A stretch of DNA of 64,000 bases, taken from Capilliphycus robustus. Lineage in GTDB: Bacteria > Cyanobacteriota > Cyanobacteriia > Cyanobacteriales > Microcoleaceae. Location of the stretch: positions 1-64,000 of the forward strand of contig NZ_JAYGHR010000013.1 of the NCBI RefSeq assembly GCF_034932365.1, given 5' to 3'. The notes beneath the pieces were generated by a model. That model was not told the origin of the DNA. It did no database searches and saw only the letters and a program-made list of their open reading frames with translations. The position numbers and the translations under genes are program-made. Each line of letters begins with the position of its first letter. Within the stretch, counting starts at the first letter, position 1. Positions 8,326 through 16,884 of this stretch are shown one piece after another.

Positions 8326-9635
8326 TTGACATCCTCCCATCGCTAAAAGCGAGGGATTCCTAAACCTCACGATTTAGGTTTCTGCTTCTTAGCACCTGCC
8401 TTCCGAGACTTACTCTGTTCGGGTCTTACGGTCGCTCCACAGACTGACACCGCAAGTCCTGCGGCCAAAATGTTTATACTTGCATTGAGATCTCGGTCAT
8501 GGCGAGAATTGCACTTAGGACAATCCCACGCTCGGATATTTAACGCCATTTTTTCTGCGATATATCCGCAGTTGGAACATCGCTTTGAACTGGGAAACCA
8601 ACGGTCTATTTTGATTAATTCCCGCCCGTACCACTCCGCTTTATAAGTGAGTTGTCGAACAAATTCTCCCCAGTTAGCATCGCTGATTGCTCTAGCTAAT
8701 TTGTGATTTTTGACCATGTTCTTCACTGCTAAGTCCTCAACTACAATTGTTTGGTTTTCACGAATGAGTTGAGTGGTTAGCTTATGGGTATGGTCGCGCC
8801 TACAGTCGGCAATTCTTGCCTGAATCCGAGCTACTTTTACTCTGGCTTTCTCTCTATTCTTTGAGCCTTTAATTTTTCGGCTTAAAGACTTTTGAGCGGG
8901 TCGGAGTTTTTTGTACAGTTTGTCAAAATGTTTGGGGTTTGAAACTTTAACCCCATCGGATGTGGTAAACAGACTGCTGATGCCAAGATCTATCCCTACT
9001 TTTTTATCGACGGGTTTTAATTTGTGGTCGGTTGGGTCGTTAACTCTTAAAGACACAAACCATCTACCGCTCGGGTCTAATTTAACTGTAATGGTCGATG
9101 GTGTACAACCTTGGGAGAGTTGACGACTCCAACGAATGGGTAGAGGCTCCTTGCATTTGGCTAAGTAGACAAGACCTGCTTTGAACTTGAATGCCGACTT
9201 GGTAAATTCAGCACTGCCACCGTTACGCTTTTTCTTGAAATTTGGATATTTGGCTCTACCCACAAAGAAGTTGGTAAAAGCGGTTTGCAAGTGCCTTAAA
9301 CTTTGCTGAAGAGGAACACAACTCACATCATTTAGGAAGTCTAGTTCCTCTAATTTTTTCCACTCTGTCAGCATTGAAGAAGTCTCGGAGTAGCTCACTC
9401 GCTTTTTCTCTTCATACCAAGATTGAGTCCGCACCGCCAGTGCCTTGTTATACACCAGTCGCACACACCCCAAAGTCCTCCTCAACAGAACTTCCTGTTC
9501 AGGAGTTGGATAGAAGCGGTAGCGGTAGGCTTTCTCTGTCATGTCTCACATTTTAACATACAGTCTGTGAAGTTTACAATTAAAAGAGGCGTTTCCTCCC
9601 ATCGGTAAAACCGAGGGTCTCCACGCCAAATTCAG
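8326..9635 (-). mobile_element. Complete IS200/IS605-type (TnpB-only) insertion sequence, about 1310 bp
   Basis: The boundaries come from the interrupted dehydrogenase: excising 8326-9635 restores its reading frame perfectly (a CAG shared at both junctions leaves 3 nt of ambiguity). No target duplication beyond this is seen, as expected for this group. Both ends carry similar hairpins. The left end has CCCATCGG and CCGAGGG arms around TAAAA (9598-9617). The right end has CCCATCGC and GCGAGGGA arms (8336-8357), and terminates as TTGACATCC on the plus strand. The element carries only tnpB, with no tnpA. The region from the end of tnpB to the right end is where an omega RNA would be expected. 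Confidence 0.85.
8367..9542 (-). CDS. tnpB: TnpB/OrfB-family RNA-guided nuclease (intact)
   Basis: The 391-aa product is full length. It starts MTEKAYRYRFYPTPEQE and contains the three RuvC-type acidic sites: D in VGIDLGISSLF, E in IVVEDLAVKNMVKN, and D in SRHDRDLNASINIL. The four-cysteine zinc finger CSNCGY..CPKC lies between the last two. These are the residues needed for DNA cleavage guided by the omega RNA transcribed from the element's right end. The gene sits inside the split alcohol dehydrogenase in the same orientation. With all catalytic residues present and no tnpA, movement would need a transposase supplied from elsewhere. Confidence 0.92.
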   Translation of the reverse strand: MTEKAYRYRFYPTPEQEVLLRRTLGCVRLVYNKALAVRTQSWYEEKKRVSYSETSSMLTEWKKLEELDFLNDVSCVPLQQSLRHLQTAFTNFFVGRAKYPNFKKKRNGGSAEFTKSAFKFKAGLVYLAKCKEPLPIRWSRQLSQGCTPSTITVKLDPSGRWFVSLRVNDPTDHKLKPVDKKVGIDLGISSLFTTSDGVKVSNPKHFDKLYKKLRPAQKSLSRKIKGSKNREKARVKVARIQARIADCRRDHTHKLTTQLIRENQTIVVEDLAVKNMVKNHKLARAISDANWGEFVRQLTYKAEWYGRELIKIDRWFPSSKRCSNCGYIAEKMALNIRAWDCPKCNSRHDRDLNASINILAAGLAVSVCGATVRPEQSKSRKAGAKKQKPKS

Positions 9636-10197
9636 ATGACCTAAACCGCCCACACCGATAATCCCAATTTCTAATCCTGAACCCATTCCCGCATATCGTA
9701 AGGCTGAATAAACGGTAATTCCTCCACAGAGTAACGGCCCTGCTACATTGGTTTTAATGCCATCAGGAATCGGAAAAGCAAAGCGAGAATCCATTTCTAA
9801 ATAATCCGCAAATCCACCGGGTCCTGTGGCAATTAAGGCTTGAATATCATTGCAGAGATTTTCGTTTCCTCGCAAACAATCTCGACAACTTAAACAGGCG
9901 GTTCGTTGCCAACCCACACCCACGCGATCGCCAACTTTGATATGATGAACTTGGGAACCGATTTCAACCACTTCTCCGATGACTTCGTGACCGGGAATAA
10001 TCGGATAATTGCTGATTCCCCAATCATTATCGATCATGTGGATATCGGAGTGACAAATTCCACAAGCCAAGACTTTGATCAGACATTGAAAATTTTCGGG
10101 AGATGGGCTTTCATAGCTGTAGGCTTCGAGTTGAGACCCTTTCGTTTTAGCGGCGAGTCCTTGAATTTTCATAGATTGTTTGGAGAAAAGATTTAAG

Positions 10198-10256
10198 TAG
10201 GGGCGGGTTCGCCAAAATGCTGATTTCTGACAAATCATCTGAATAAACCCGCCCTA
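10198..10256. repeat. Palindromic repeat with GGGCGGGTT/AACCCGCCC ends (copy 1)
   Basis: Arms TAGGGGCGGGTT (10198-10209) and AACCCGCCCTA (10246-10256) enclose about 36 bp of AT-rich sequence. Two related copies follow, at 10282-10341 and 11334-11395. This is a non-coding, hairpin-forming, MITE-like repeat just upstream of the split dehydrogenase. Confidence 0.65.
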
Positions 10257-10281
10257 ATCGGATTCATCAATAATAATACTG

Positions 10282-10341
10282 TAGGGGCAAGTTCTGCAAA
10301 AATATTTTTTTTACAAATAATCTGTATAAACCCGCCTCTTA
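10282..10341. repeat. Palindromic repeat with GGGCGGGTT/AACCCGCCC ends (copy 2, degenerate)
   Basis: The unit runs from TAGGGGCAAGTTC (10282) to AACCCGCCTCTTA (10329-10341), the same length and orientation as copy 1. Its left arm has decayed, so the hairpin is weaker. It lies only 26 bp after copy 1 and before the SDR gene end. Confidence 0.55.
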
Positions 10342-10405
10342 AGTTTCAAAACCTTTGGAGTAGGCTTTTAGTCCGAAGAAAGAGCGCTCAAGCGCAACAA
10401 CGAAC

Positions 10406-11212
10406 TTACTGATTTCGGCTTTGAGTCATTATAAACTGCATTAACCCTGGAAACAACCGATACGCTTCTGTCGCGATAGAAGTTAACCCAACAACGGTAT
10501 CGGATTGTTTTTTATGAACGGCTTCCCAAATGGCTTTTGCAATGTCTTCCGGTTGACTAACAAAAGATGATTTTAACACCGTTTCCATTTGTTGGCGACG
10601 GTTCTCAACTTCGCTGTTATTTTCTCCACGAAATTGCGCTCTTTCCATGAAGTTACTGTTAATAATACCGGGATGAACAGCACCAACGTTAATCCCTTTG
10701 GGGGCGAGTTCTAACCGTAGGGTTTCTGTTAGTCCTGTTACTGCATATTTACTCGCACAATAAGCCGTCATATCGGGTAAGGGTATTTTCCCTCCAAAGG
10801 AACCCACGTTAATAATCGTTCCTTTTTCACGTTCAAGAAAATGCGGTAAAATGGCGTTAATTGTGTATACATAACCCCAGAAGTTTGTATTCATAATTTG
10901 ATGCCAATCTTCTAAGGTTGTTTTTGCCATTGAACCGGTTAAACAAATTCCAGCATTATTTACCAAGACATCAATATTTCCGTAAGTTTCTAAGGCTTTG
11001 TTGACTAACTCTTGAACCTGTTTAGCATCACCCACATCCGTCGGAATTGCTAACACTGAACCGCCCAAACTTCGCACTTCGTTTGCTGTTGCTTCTAAAC
11101 GCTCTAAATTGCGGGCTGCTAATACTACATTATAGCCTTTTTGAGCAAAGAGTAAAGCGGTTGCTTTTCCACTCCCTTGAGAAGCGCCAGTAATTAAAAC
11201 CGTAGAAACCAT
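10406..11212 (-). CDS. Short-chain dehydrogenase/reductase (SDR)
   Basis: The product is about 268 aa from the ATG at 11212; the longer frame begins with an unsupported TTG. It has the classical SDR signatures: TGASQGSGKATA for the dinucleotide-binding turn, D in PTDVGD, LVNNAGI, catalytic Ser in INVGSFGG, and Y-x-x-x-K in YCASKYAVTG. The family oxidises or reduces alcohols, ketones and sugars with NAD(P)H; the substrate cannot be read from sequence. The gene is bracketed by three palindromic repeats and is divergent from the DMT transporter. Confidence 0.88.
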   Translation of the reverse strand: MVSTVLITGASQGSGKATALLFAQKGYNVVLAARNLERLEATANEVRSLGGSVLAIPTDVGDAKQVQELVNKALETYGNIDVLVNNAGICLTGSMAKTTLEDWHQIMNTNFWGYVYTINAILPHFLEREKGTIINVGSFGGKIPLPDMTAYCASKYAVTGLTETLRLELAPKGINVGAVHPGIINSNFMERAQFRGENNSEVENRRQQMETVLKSSFVSQPEDIAKAIWEAVHKKQSDTVVGLTSIATEAYRLFPGLMQFIMTQSRNQ

Positions 11213-11333
11213 AATAATTTTCAAACGATAAGATGTATGATCACAAACCCAGTGGGCGATAAAGTTACCGGGTTTCTAGAACTATTATGATAGATGATTG
11301 ATTTTTCTGCAACAATTGAGAAGTTAACTGTAA

Positions 11334-11395
11334 GGAGGGCGGGTTTATATCGGTTATTGATGGGAAAGATAAATTTGTTCAGAACCCGCCCCTAC
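11334..11395. repeat. Palindromic repeat with GGGCGGGTT/AACCCGCCC ends (copy 3, inverted)
   Basis: The unit runs from GGAGGGCGGGTTT (11334-11346) to AACCCGCCCCTAC (11383-11395). Compared with copy 1 it is in the opposite orientation. It sits in the divergent promoter region between the SDR gene and the DMT transporter, 24 bp before the transporter start. Confidence 0.65.
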
Positions 11396-11418
11396 GGTTT
11401 TCTTGATCATCGATATTT

Positions 11419-12381
11419 ATGCAACAATTGAGAAGGTTTTTTCTGTTCCCTAATTTGATGATGCAACAATCAAATTCAACTTCTCCCTGGCTAATTGGGT
11501 TAATTGTATTTATTGGAGTGATTGCGGTTTCAACGGGTGCAATATTAGTCCGTTTAGCAACAACAACCGCCGCAGTGAATACAGTCGGATTTAGTTTAGT
11601 GATGTCTGCTTCTCGTTTAACGTTTGCGGCGTTATTGTTAGTTCCAACCTGGCATAAAATAACTTGGAATTCCCTACAACCCGGAGCGTTATTTTATGCA
11701 ATAATAGCCGGAATTTGTCTCGCTTTTCATTTTGCTACTTGGATCACCTCTTTATCTTATACCTCAATCGCCGCTTCGACTACGTTAGTCACGACAAGCC
11801 CCGTTTGGGTAGCAATATTATCGGCAATTGGGTTAAAAGAAAAACCCTCAAAATTAACAATATTGGGAATCTTCATCGCTTTAAGCGGGGGGATAATAAT
11901 TGCAATCGGCGATCGCAATACAACAGCCGTCAGTCAAAATCCCCTATTAGGAAACAGTTTAGCCTTAATTGGTGCTTGGGCAATTAGTTTTTATCTAATT
12001 TTCGGACGAATTGCCCAAAAACGCGGCTTTCAAATAGGCGGTTATATTGCAGTGGCTTATACCGTCGCCGCAGTGATATTACTCCCCCTACCCTTTTTCT
12101 TCGGAACCCAATATAGCGGCTATCCGAACTTAGTGTATGTTTACCTAATCTTAATGGCAATTTTACCGCAACTCGTCGGACATACCAGCTTTAACTGGGC
12201 AGTGACTCGCACCTCGCCGACTTTAGTCATGTTAGCGATATTATTTGAACCTGTGGGGGCAAGTGGTTTAGGATATGTCTTTTTTCGGGAAATTCCTTCT
12301 TTAACGGTTGTCGGAGGTGCTATTGTAATTTTAATCGGGGTAGCGATCGCTGTATTCGGTGCAAAATCGAATAGGGTTTAA
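11419..12381 (+). CDS. EamA/DMT-superfamily transporter
   Basis: The 320-aa product has about ten hydrophobic segments arranged as two five-helix EamA repeats. The first ends near residue 160 (GIFIALSGGIIIAIGD) and the second near 315 (GGAIVILIGVAIAVFG). The paired motif ending each half is typical of drug/metabolite transporters, which move small metabolites or amino acids across the cytoplasmic membrane. The substrate is unknown. It is divergent from the SDR gene. Confidence 0.85.
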   Translation: MQQLRRFFLFPNLMMQQSNSTSPWLIGLIVFIGVIAVSTGAILVRLATTTAAVNTVGFSLVMSASRLTFAALLLVPTWHKITWNSLQPGALFYAIIAGICLAFHFATWITSLSYTSIAASTTLVTTSPVWVAILSAIGLKEKPSKLTILGIFIALSGGIIIAIGDRNTTAVSQNPLLGNSLALIGAWAISFYLIFGRIAQKRGFQIGGYIAVAYTVAAVILLPLPFFFGTQYSGYPNLVYVYLILMAILPQLVGHTSFNWAVTRTSPTLVMLAILFEPVGASGLGYVFFREIPSLTVVGGAIVILIGVAIAVFGAKSNRV

Positions 12382-12547
12382 TCCCCAAATAACGCTAAAC
12401 TTCAAAATGGCAGCAATTAACAAACTCTTCGAGACTCCGAACTTTTACCTAGAGGATTGGCAGATGTCACCCAAATCTATAAGCTTTAACTAAAGTTGAT
12501 TGCTGCATTGATAAATTAACACTGACTCACTCTATAAAGTATTACCG

Positions 12548-14461
12548 ATGACTGCGACTCAAATTCCTTCTCCGATCAACCTGGGCGGCTACAAACCCCT
12601 ATCACTCGATCCCGCCAATTCTACCCTAACCGACGAACAACGGGAAACCCTGAAAGCGAATATTCAATTTTGTCGAGATTTAATTGTTTTCTTCACAGCA
12701 ACCGGGGCGGCTAGAGGCGTAGGCGGTCACACAGGCGGCCCTTATGATACAGTACCGGAAGTGATGATCCTCGATGCTTTCTTCCGAGGTCAACCCGACA
12801 AATTTGTACCGATTTTCTTTGATGAAGCCGGACACCGAGTGGCGACTCAATACCTGATGGCGGCGCTAGCGGGTGAACTTCCTGCCGAAAAACTGTTACA
12901 TTACCGTGAAGCCCATTCTACCCTACCCGGACACCCGGAACTCGGACTCACACCTGGGGTAAAATTTAGTTCCGGTCGTTTGGGTCATATGTGGCCCTAT
13001 GTTAACGGTGTGGCCTTGGCAAACTCCGGTAAAACCGTTTTCTGTTTGGGTTCAGACGGTTCCCAACAAGAAGGAGACGACGCCGAAGCCGCCCGTTTAG
13101 CCGTGTCTCAGAATCTTAACGTTAAACTGATCATTGATGATAACGATGTCACTATCGCCGGACATCCTTCTGACTATATGCCCGGTTACACCGTTTCCCA
13201 AACCTTAGCAGGTCACGGCCTGAAAATCTTAGAAGGAGACGGCGAAGATATTGATGATCTCTATCGTCGCATCTGCGAAGCCGTGAATACTGACGGCCCA
13301 GTTGCCGTTGTCAATAAACGCCCCATGTGTGTGGGAATAGAAGGCTTAGAAGGGTCTGAACATGGTCACGACGTTATTTCCTTCGATCTTGCGATCAAAT
13401 ACCTAGAAACACGCGGTAAAACGGCTGAGGTTGAATATCTCAAGAATATTGAGAAGCCGAAACAAACCTATACCTTCCTGGGTTCGAGTGATAAACAAGG
13501 GTCGAACCGCAATGTATTCGGGGATGCAGTGGTTTCCGTTTTGCAGGGAATGAGCGATACTGAACGCAAAGAAAAAGTAATCTGTATTGACAGTGACTTA
13601 GAAGGATCTTGTGGGTTAAAAGCGATCGGTCAAGCGTTCCCTGATATTTATGTTAAAGCGGGAATTATGGAACGAGGCAACCTCTCCGCCGCCGCAGGGT
13701 TTGGGATGGAAAAAGGCAAACAAGGAATTTTCGCCACCTTCAGCGCCTTTTTAGAAATGTGTATTTCTGAAATTACAATGGCGCGGTTGAATTATTCTAA
13801 TTTGTTGTGTCATTTTTCTCACTCCGGTATTGATGACATGGCCGATAATACTTGTCACTTTGGTTTGAACAATATGTTCGCCGATAATGGCTTGGATGAT
13901 GGCTATGAAACCCGGTTATATTTCCCCGCAGATGCCAACCAAATGAAGGCTTGTGTGGAAGCAGTCTTTTTTGATCCGGGGTTGCGGTTTATTTTCTCCA
14001 CTCGTTCAAAAGTGCCTTATATTTTGAATAGCGAGGGCGGGAATTTCTTCGGCGACGGATACAAATTTGTTCCCGGAAAAGATGAAGTCATCCGCGAAGG
14101 AACAGCCGGATATATTATTAGTTTTGGGGCGGCGTTGTATCGTTCTCTCGATGCGGTTGAACGTCTCAAACAAGAAGGAATTGATGTCGGTTTAATTAAT
14201 AAGGCGACATTGAATGTTGTCGATGAAGACATGATCGCCAAAGTTGGTCAGTCTCCAATGGTTATCGTATCAGAAGCGTTTAACCGTCGCACAGGACTCG
14301 GTAGCCGTTTCGGAACCTGGTTACTCGAACGGGGTTTTGCACCCAAATTCGCCAGTTTAGCCACCCATCACGAAGGCTGTGGCGGGTTGTGGGAACAGTT
14401 CCCCCATCAAGGAATTGACCCCGATGGCATTATGAACAAGGTTAAACAGTTACTCGGTTAA
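12548..14461 (+). CDS. Transketolase-like thiamine-diphosphate enzyme
   Basis: The 637-aa product has the thiamine-diphosphate signature: GSDGSQQEGDDAEA at about 168-181, followed by VKLIIDDNDVTI. It also has 'GRLGHMWPYVNGVALAN', and in the C-terminal half the pyrimidine-domain sequence DLEGSCGLKAI...GIMERGNLSAAAGFGM and a transketolase C-domain. The N-terminus (RGVGGHTGGPYDTVPE) differs from the canonical Calvin-cycle transketolase start (SGHPG-type), so I take it as a distinct transketolase-family paralogue. Its true substrates are uncertain. The gene has its own strong terminator. Confidence 0.82.
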   Translation: MTATQIPSPINLGGYKPLSLDPANSTLTDEQRETLKANIQFCRDLIVFFTATGAARGVGGHTGGPYDTVPEVMILDAFFRGQPDKFVPIFFDEAGHRVATQYLMAALAGELPAEKLLHYREAHSTLPGHPELGLTPGVKFSSGRLGHMWPYVNGVALANSGKTVFCLGSDGSQQEGDDAEAARLAVSQNLNVKLIIDDNDVTIAGHPSDYMPGYTVSQTLAGHGLKILEGDGEDIDDLYRRICEAVNTDGPVAVVNKRPMCVGIEGLEGSEHGHDVISFDLAIKYLETRGKTAEVEYLKNIEKPKQTYTFLGSSDKQGSNRNVFGDAVVSVLQGMSDTERKEKVICIDSDLEGSCGLKAIGQAFPDIYVKAGIMERGNLSAAAGFGMEKGKQGIFATFSAFLEMCISEITMARLNYSNLLCHFSHSGIDDMADNTCHFGLNNMFADNGLDDGYETRLYFPADANQMKACVEAVFFDPGLRFIFSTRSKVPYILNSEGGNFFGDGYKFVPGKDEVIREGTAGYIISFGAALYRSLDAVERLKQEGIDVGLINKATLNVVDEDMIAKVGQSPMVIVSEAFNRRTGLGSRFGTWLLERGFAPKFASLATHHEGCGGLWEQFPHQGIDPDGIMNKVKQLLG

Positions 14462-14470
14462 AACCTCAAA

Positions 14471-14501
14471 AACCCGGTTTCTCAAGAGTTACCGGGTTTT
14501 T
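14471..14501 (+). terminator. Rho-independent terminator of the transketolase-like gene
   Basis: Arms AACCCGGT (14471-14478) and ACCGGGTT (14491-14498) form a perfect 8-bp stem around a 12-nt loop. A T-run runs straight on from the right arm. It starts 10 bp after the stop codon. Confidence 0.85.
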
Positions 14502-14597
14502 CTTCAAAGTAGGGAATAAGGAACAGTAGAGATAATATTGAATACAAACTTTGTGTCTTTGTTTCTTTGTGTTTTTTCCCCTTAAAATCGGGTATAA

Positions 14598-14981
14598 TTA
14601 GTCATCATCACTAAAATTAAGACTCACCATTTCGTTAGAATTTCCCCGACGACAAAACACAACATTGTTGCTAGAACGATCTTCTTTTAAACAAGAAACT
14701 TGCTGTTCAAAGGCTTTGAGGTTATTCTGATAACGACCCGGATCAATTCCAAGTTTTTGTCTAAATTCTCCCCAAGTGACATCCACAACCGCTTCACCCC
14801 CGCAGATCATTTCTACTTCCCCTCTTTCGATATCCACATCGCCGAGATCGACTTCTGCTTCTGCATCTTCTATTTCTAAAATGCGACAGGCTTCGAGTTT
14901 ATTATCTCCACAGGCGACGAGGCTGGTAGCAAGTGCGATCGCCAGGGTAAAAATTCCGATTGATTTGATAGACTTTAACAC
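14598..14981 (-). CDS. Small lipoprotein, function unknown
   Basis: The 127-aa product starts MLKSIKSIGIFTLAIALATSL and has a lipobox LVAC-G, so it should be lipidated at Cys24 and held in a membrane facing the periplasm. An acidic Asp/Glu stretch follows (EIEDAEAEVDLGDVDIE). Two further cysteines (MICGG, SCLKED) and VVFCRRG could form disulphides. I do not recognise the family. Confidence 0.65.
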   Translation of the reverse strand: MLKSIKSIGIFTLAIALATSLVACGDNKLEACRILEIEDAEAEVDLGDVDIERGEVEMICGGEAVVDVTWGEFRQKLGIDPGRYQNNLKAFEQQVSCLKEDRSSNNVVFCRRGNSNEMVSLNFSDDD

Positions 14982-15081
14982 GGTAGTCTAGGTTTAATTT
15001 TACTCGATATGATTAACTACATCAATCTTCGAGTAATCTTCGGAAAGTTTCAAAAAGTTAAGCGATTCTCCTATTGAGAGG

Positions 15082-15414
15082 CTACGCGATCGCAAACCCA
15101 GTATGGGGACGCACATCCGGGAGGTGAAACCCCAAGACAATGCGATCTTTCGGAATTCCAGCTTCCATTAATTCGGGTGTCACTCCATCTTCTGTATCAT
15201 CCCGTTGAACCCAGATTTTACCCTCAATAATATCTAAGTGAACCATACAACTATGGATTCGTTTGACTCCATCCCATCCCAAACTAATGATCAAATAACT
15301 ATCTGTTTCGGAGTCAACAACTAACTTATATTGTACCTCATCAGTTGTATAAAATTTTGCATTAGCCGCTAAAACTTGTTTAATAATTTGTCGATCAGGG
15401 TTTAAGGTATCCAT
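15082..15414 (-). CDS. xisI: XisI-family protein (fdxN-element excision controlling factor)
   Basis: The 110-aa product is of full family length. It carries the typical core ISLGWDGVKRIHSCMVHLDIIEGKIWVQ and 'DGVTPELMEAGIPKDRIVLGFH', ending near HTGFAIA. XisI and XisH were defined as factors needed for excision of the fdxN element in heterocystous cyanobacteria, but copies are widespread in strains without that element and their molecular job is unsettled. The ATG lies inside the end of the xisH frame (overlap 15402-15414). The gene itself is intact although its partner is broken. Confidence 0.88.
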   Translation of the reverse strand: MDTLNPDRQIIKQVLAANAKFYTTDEVQYKLVVDSETDSYLIISLGWDGVKRIHSCMVHLDIIEGKIWVQRDDTEDGVTPELMEAGIPKDRIVLGFHLPDVRPHTGFAIA

Positions 15415-15754
15415 CGGACAATTACCTCTTGTTTGGGTTCAAAAATTAATAAATTTAGGTTCTCCGTTTCTATTAAAAGCTGACCTATCGGTTCTTCAGA
15501 AGAACAGCACGATACATCACAAACTGTCCGACTGCATTTCGCAAATCTTCAATATCAGAATAACCCATAAAGCTTTTAATTTCAACTGCTATTTTTCGGT
15601 CTTCTAATTCGGCTGCGAGTAGCTGTTTTGCACCCAAGTCTACATACATATCCTTAGTTCCCCACCTCAGATGTAAGGGCTCGTGAGTTATCGTCCAATT
15701 CTCTTTAATGAGTGCAGTTTTAACCGCATTATGATAGAGATCTAAGGCTGGCAT
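15402..15754 (-). pseudogene. xisH: xisH with a frame-shifting internal deletion
   Basis: From the ATG at 15754 the frame reads MPALDLYHNAVKTALIKENW and the XisH nuclease-like core (YVDLGAKQLLAAE, KIAVEIKSFMGYSDIEDL). It stops at TAG just after AVLLKNR. In another frame, starting at the same point, the missing C-terminus is present: EPIGQLLIETENLNLLIFEP and then KQEVIVRWIP, ending at 15402 and overlapping the xisI start as in intact pairs. About 20 residues of the normal roughly 138 are gone and the frame is lost. The junction contains GAACCG, which would be the expected end of both flanking sequences. Confidence 0.8.
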
Positions 15755-16045
15755 AATTATCAACAGCAGCAATTGATATGAACTATTATACCTAATTTAG
15801 TCGATTTTTAAAATTCCTATTTTTTTGATTTGGCTAGAATAATATTCTGAAAGTAAACGTTCATAAGGCTAAATTTACGCTCAGAGTTTTCACGGTAATT
15901 CAATTATTATATCCACCACAATCAAAATATACAGTCCTTTTTAACTCACCATAAAAAGTCTGTTTTTTTCCAAAATTTACCTTTACTTTCGGAAATTGCC
16001 TAGCAAAAAGCTGTTGTTATCAATACTGAGTTAAAGCTTAGAAAG

Positions 16046-16630
16046 ATGAACGTTAAAGAAATGATTCAAAAAGCCATTCGTGAGGAACTTGCAGGAACTC
16101 GTGAGAAATGGGTAAGATTTTCAAGACTAGCAGTAATATTAAGGGGTAATGGAATTTATATCAAAGCAGAATATTTTCACAAAAATCCTGATTTTCTGGT
16201 CTACCGAACCGAAAATATTAATGTTTTTTATGTTTCACTTCCTGAACGTTTCCCTTTTTCTCAAAATCCGAAAAAACATCCTCCAATCAAAAAAAGAACA
16301 TCTCGATCTAAAAAAGTAATTTCTACATCACTTCATAAACTTTCTGTAGAAGATGCAACCTCAATTGATATCAATTCGCCAGACAGTTTTGAACAAGCTT
16401 TACGGAAGATTCTGATCTCTTTAACCGGAAATCAGCCAGATTATTTTATTCAGCTTGAAGTCTTGAGTCATCAATTTTATGAAATTTATCATCAACCGAT
16501 TCGACAAGTGATGAAAAAATTTTATCCCAATAAAAAACTGAAGAATATATTAGCAGAAAGTCCTTTATTCCTCCTTCGAGAATCACCTGAAAAACCCAAT
16601 AAGTGGGAAGTTGCAGTCAATGACTCCTGA
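16046..16630 (+). CDS. Conserved protein of unknown function, possible winged-helix (OST-HTH/LOTUS-like) ends
   Basis: The 194-aa product has two globular ends and a basic middle (KKHPPIKKRTSRSKK, about 75-90). The C-terminal part, about residues 125-185, reads like an OST-HTH/LOTUS winged helix: 'IQLEVLSHQFYEIYHQPIRQ', then 'KLKNILAESPLFLL'. The N-terminal 60 residues (IREELAGTREKWVRFSRLAV) have a similar helical pattern. LOTUS domains bind RNA or helicases, often at G-rich RNA. This assignment is by pattern only. No membrane segment is present. Confidence 0.5.
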   Translation: MNVKEMIQKAIREELAGTREKWVRFSRLAVILRGNGIYIKAEYFHKNPDFLVYRTENINVFYVSLPERFPFSQNPKKHPPIKKRTSRSKKVISTSLHKLSVEDATSIDINSPDSFEQALRKILISLTGNQPDYFIQLEVLSHQFYEIYHQPIRQVMKKFYPNKKLKNILAESPLFLLRESPEKPNKWEVAVNDS

Positions 16631-16884
16631 AATACAGGTTGGAGTTAGTAAAACTAAAAATTTCCCCTATCCCACCCTCACCAAAAAAACAGATCAGTAC
16701 GCGGTTGTAACATTTAACATTACCCAATACACAGGTAACAATACTGGGCGTAAATTGTACTTGGGAATCGAACCCTTTGACACTGCCCCGGTATCACCAA
16801 TAATCACCTGAATAGGGTGAGAAATTCCAACTTTCCCAGTTGGCGGGTTGTACTCGCTTCTGCTGTTTTGGCTACCAACTATTT

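Larger units (their letters stand above)
7852..10172 (-). pseudogene. NAD(P)-dependent zinc alcohol dehydrogenase (CAD-like), split by an insertion sequence
   Basis: The 5' part (10172-9636) encodes the GroES-like catalytic half: C-G-I-C-H-S-D-I-H, GHEVIGEVVEIG, GDRVGVGW and the structural-zinc cysteines CLSCRDCLRGNENLC. It ends in the Rossmann start GIIGVGGLGHL. The 3' part (8325-7852) encodes AVQFASKLGNRVTVFTTS to the end. Removing 8326-9635 joins the halves exactly, in frame, as GGLGHLAVQFAS, giving 337 codons including the stop, the normal size for this family. The ancestral enzyme would interconvert alcohols and aldehydes. As it stands, the two fragments are not expected to make an active enzyme. 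The start chosen is MKIQGLAAK at 10172. Confidence 0.85.

Noticed and set aside
16755..16790. A tRNA T-arm-like GGGTTCGATTCCC on the minus strand
   Set aside because: The flanks AA and AA do not extend the stem to 5 bp, no acceptor stem pairs, and there is no anticodon or D arm at the proper distance.
16611..16811. A 66-codon frame overlapping the end of the gene at 16046-16630
   Set aside because: It has no ribosome site and no recognisable sequence. It looks like a chance open stretch in a gene gap.
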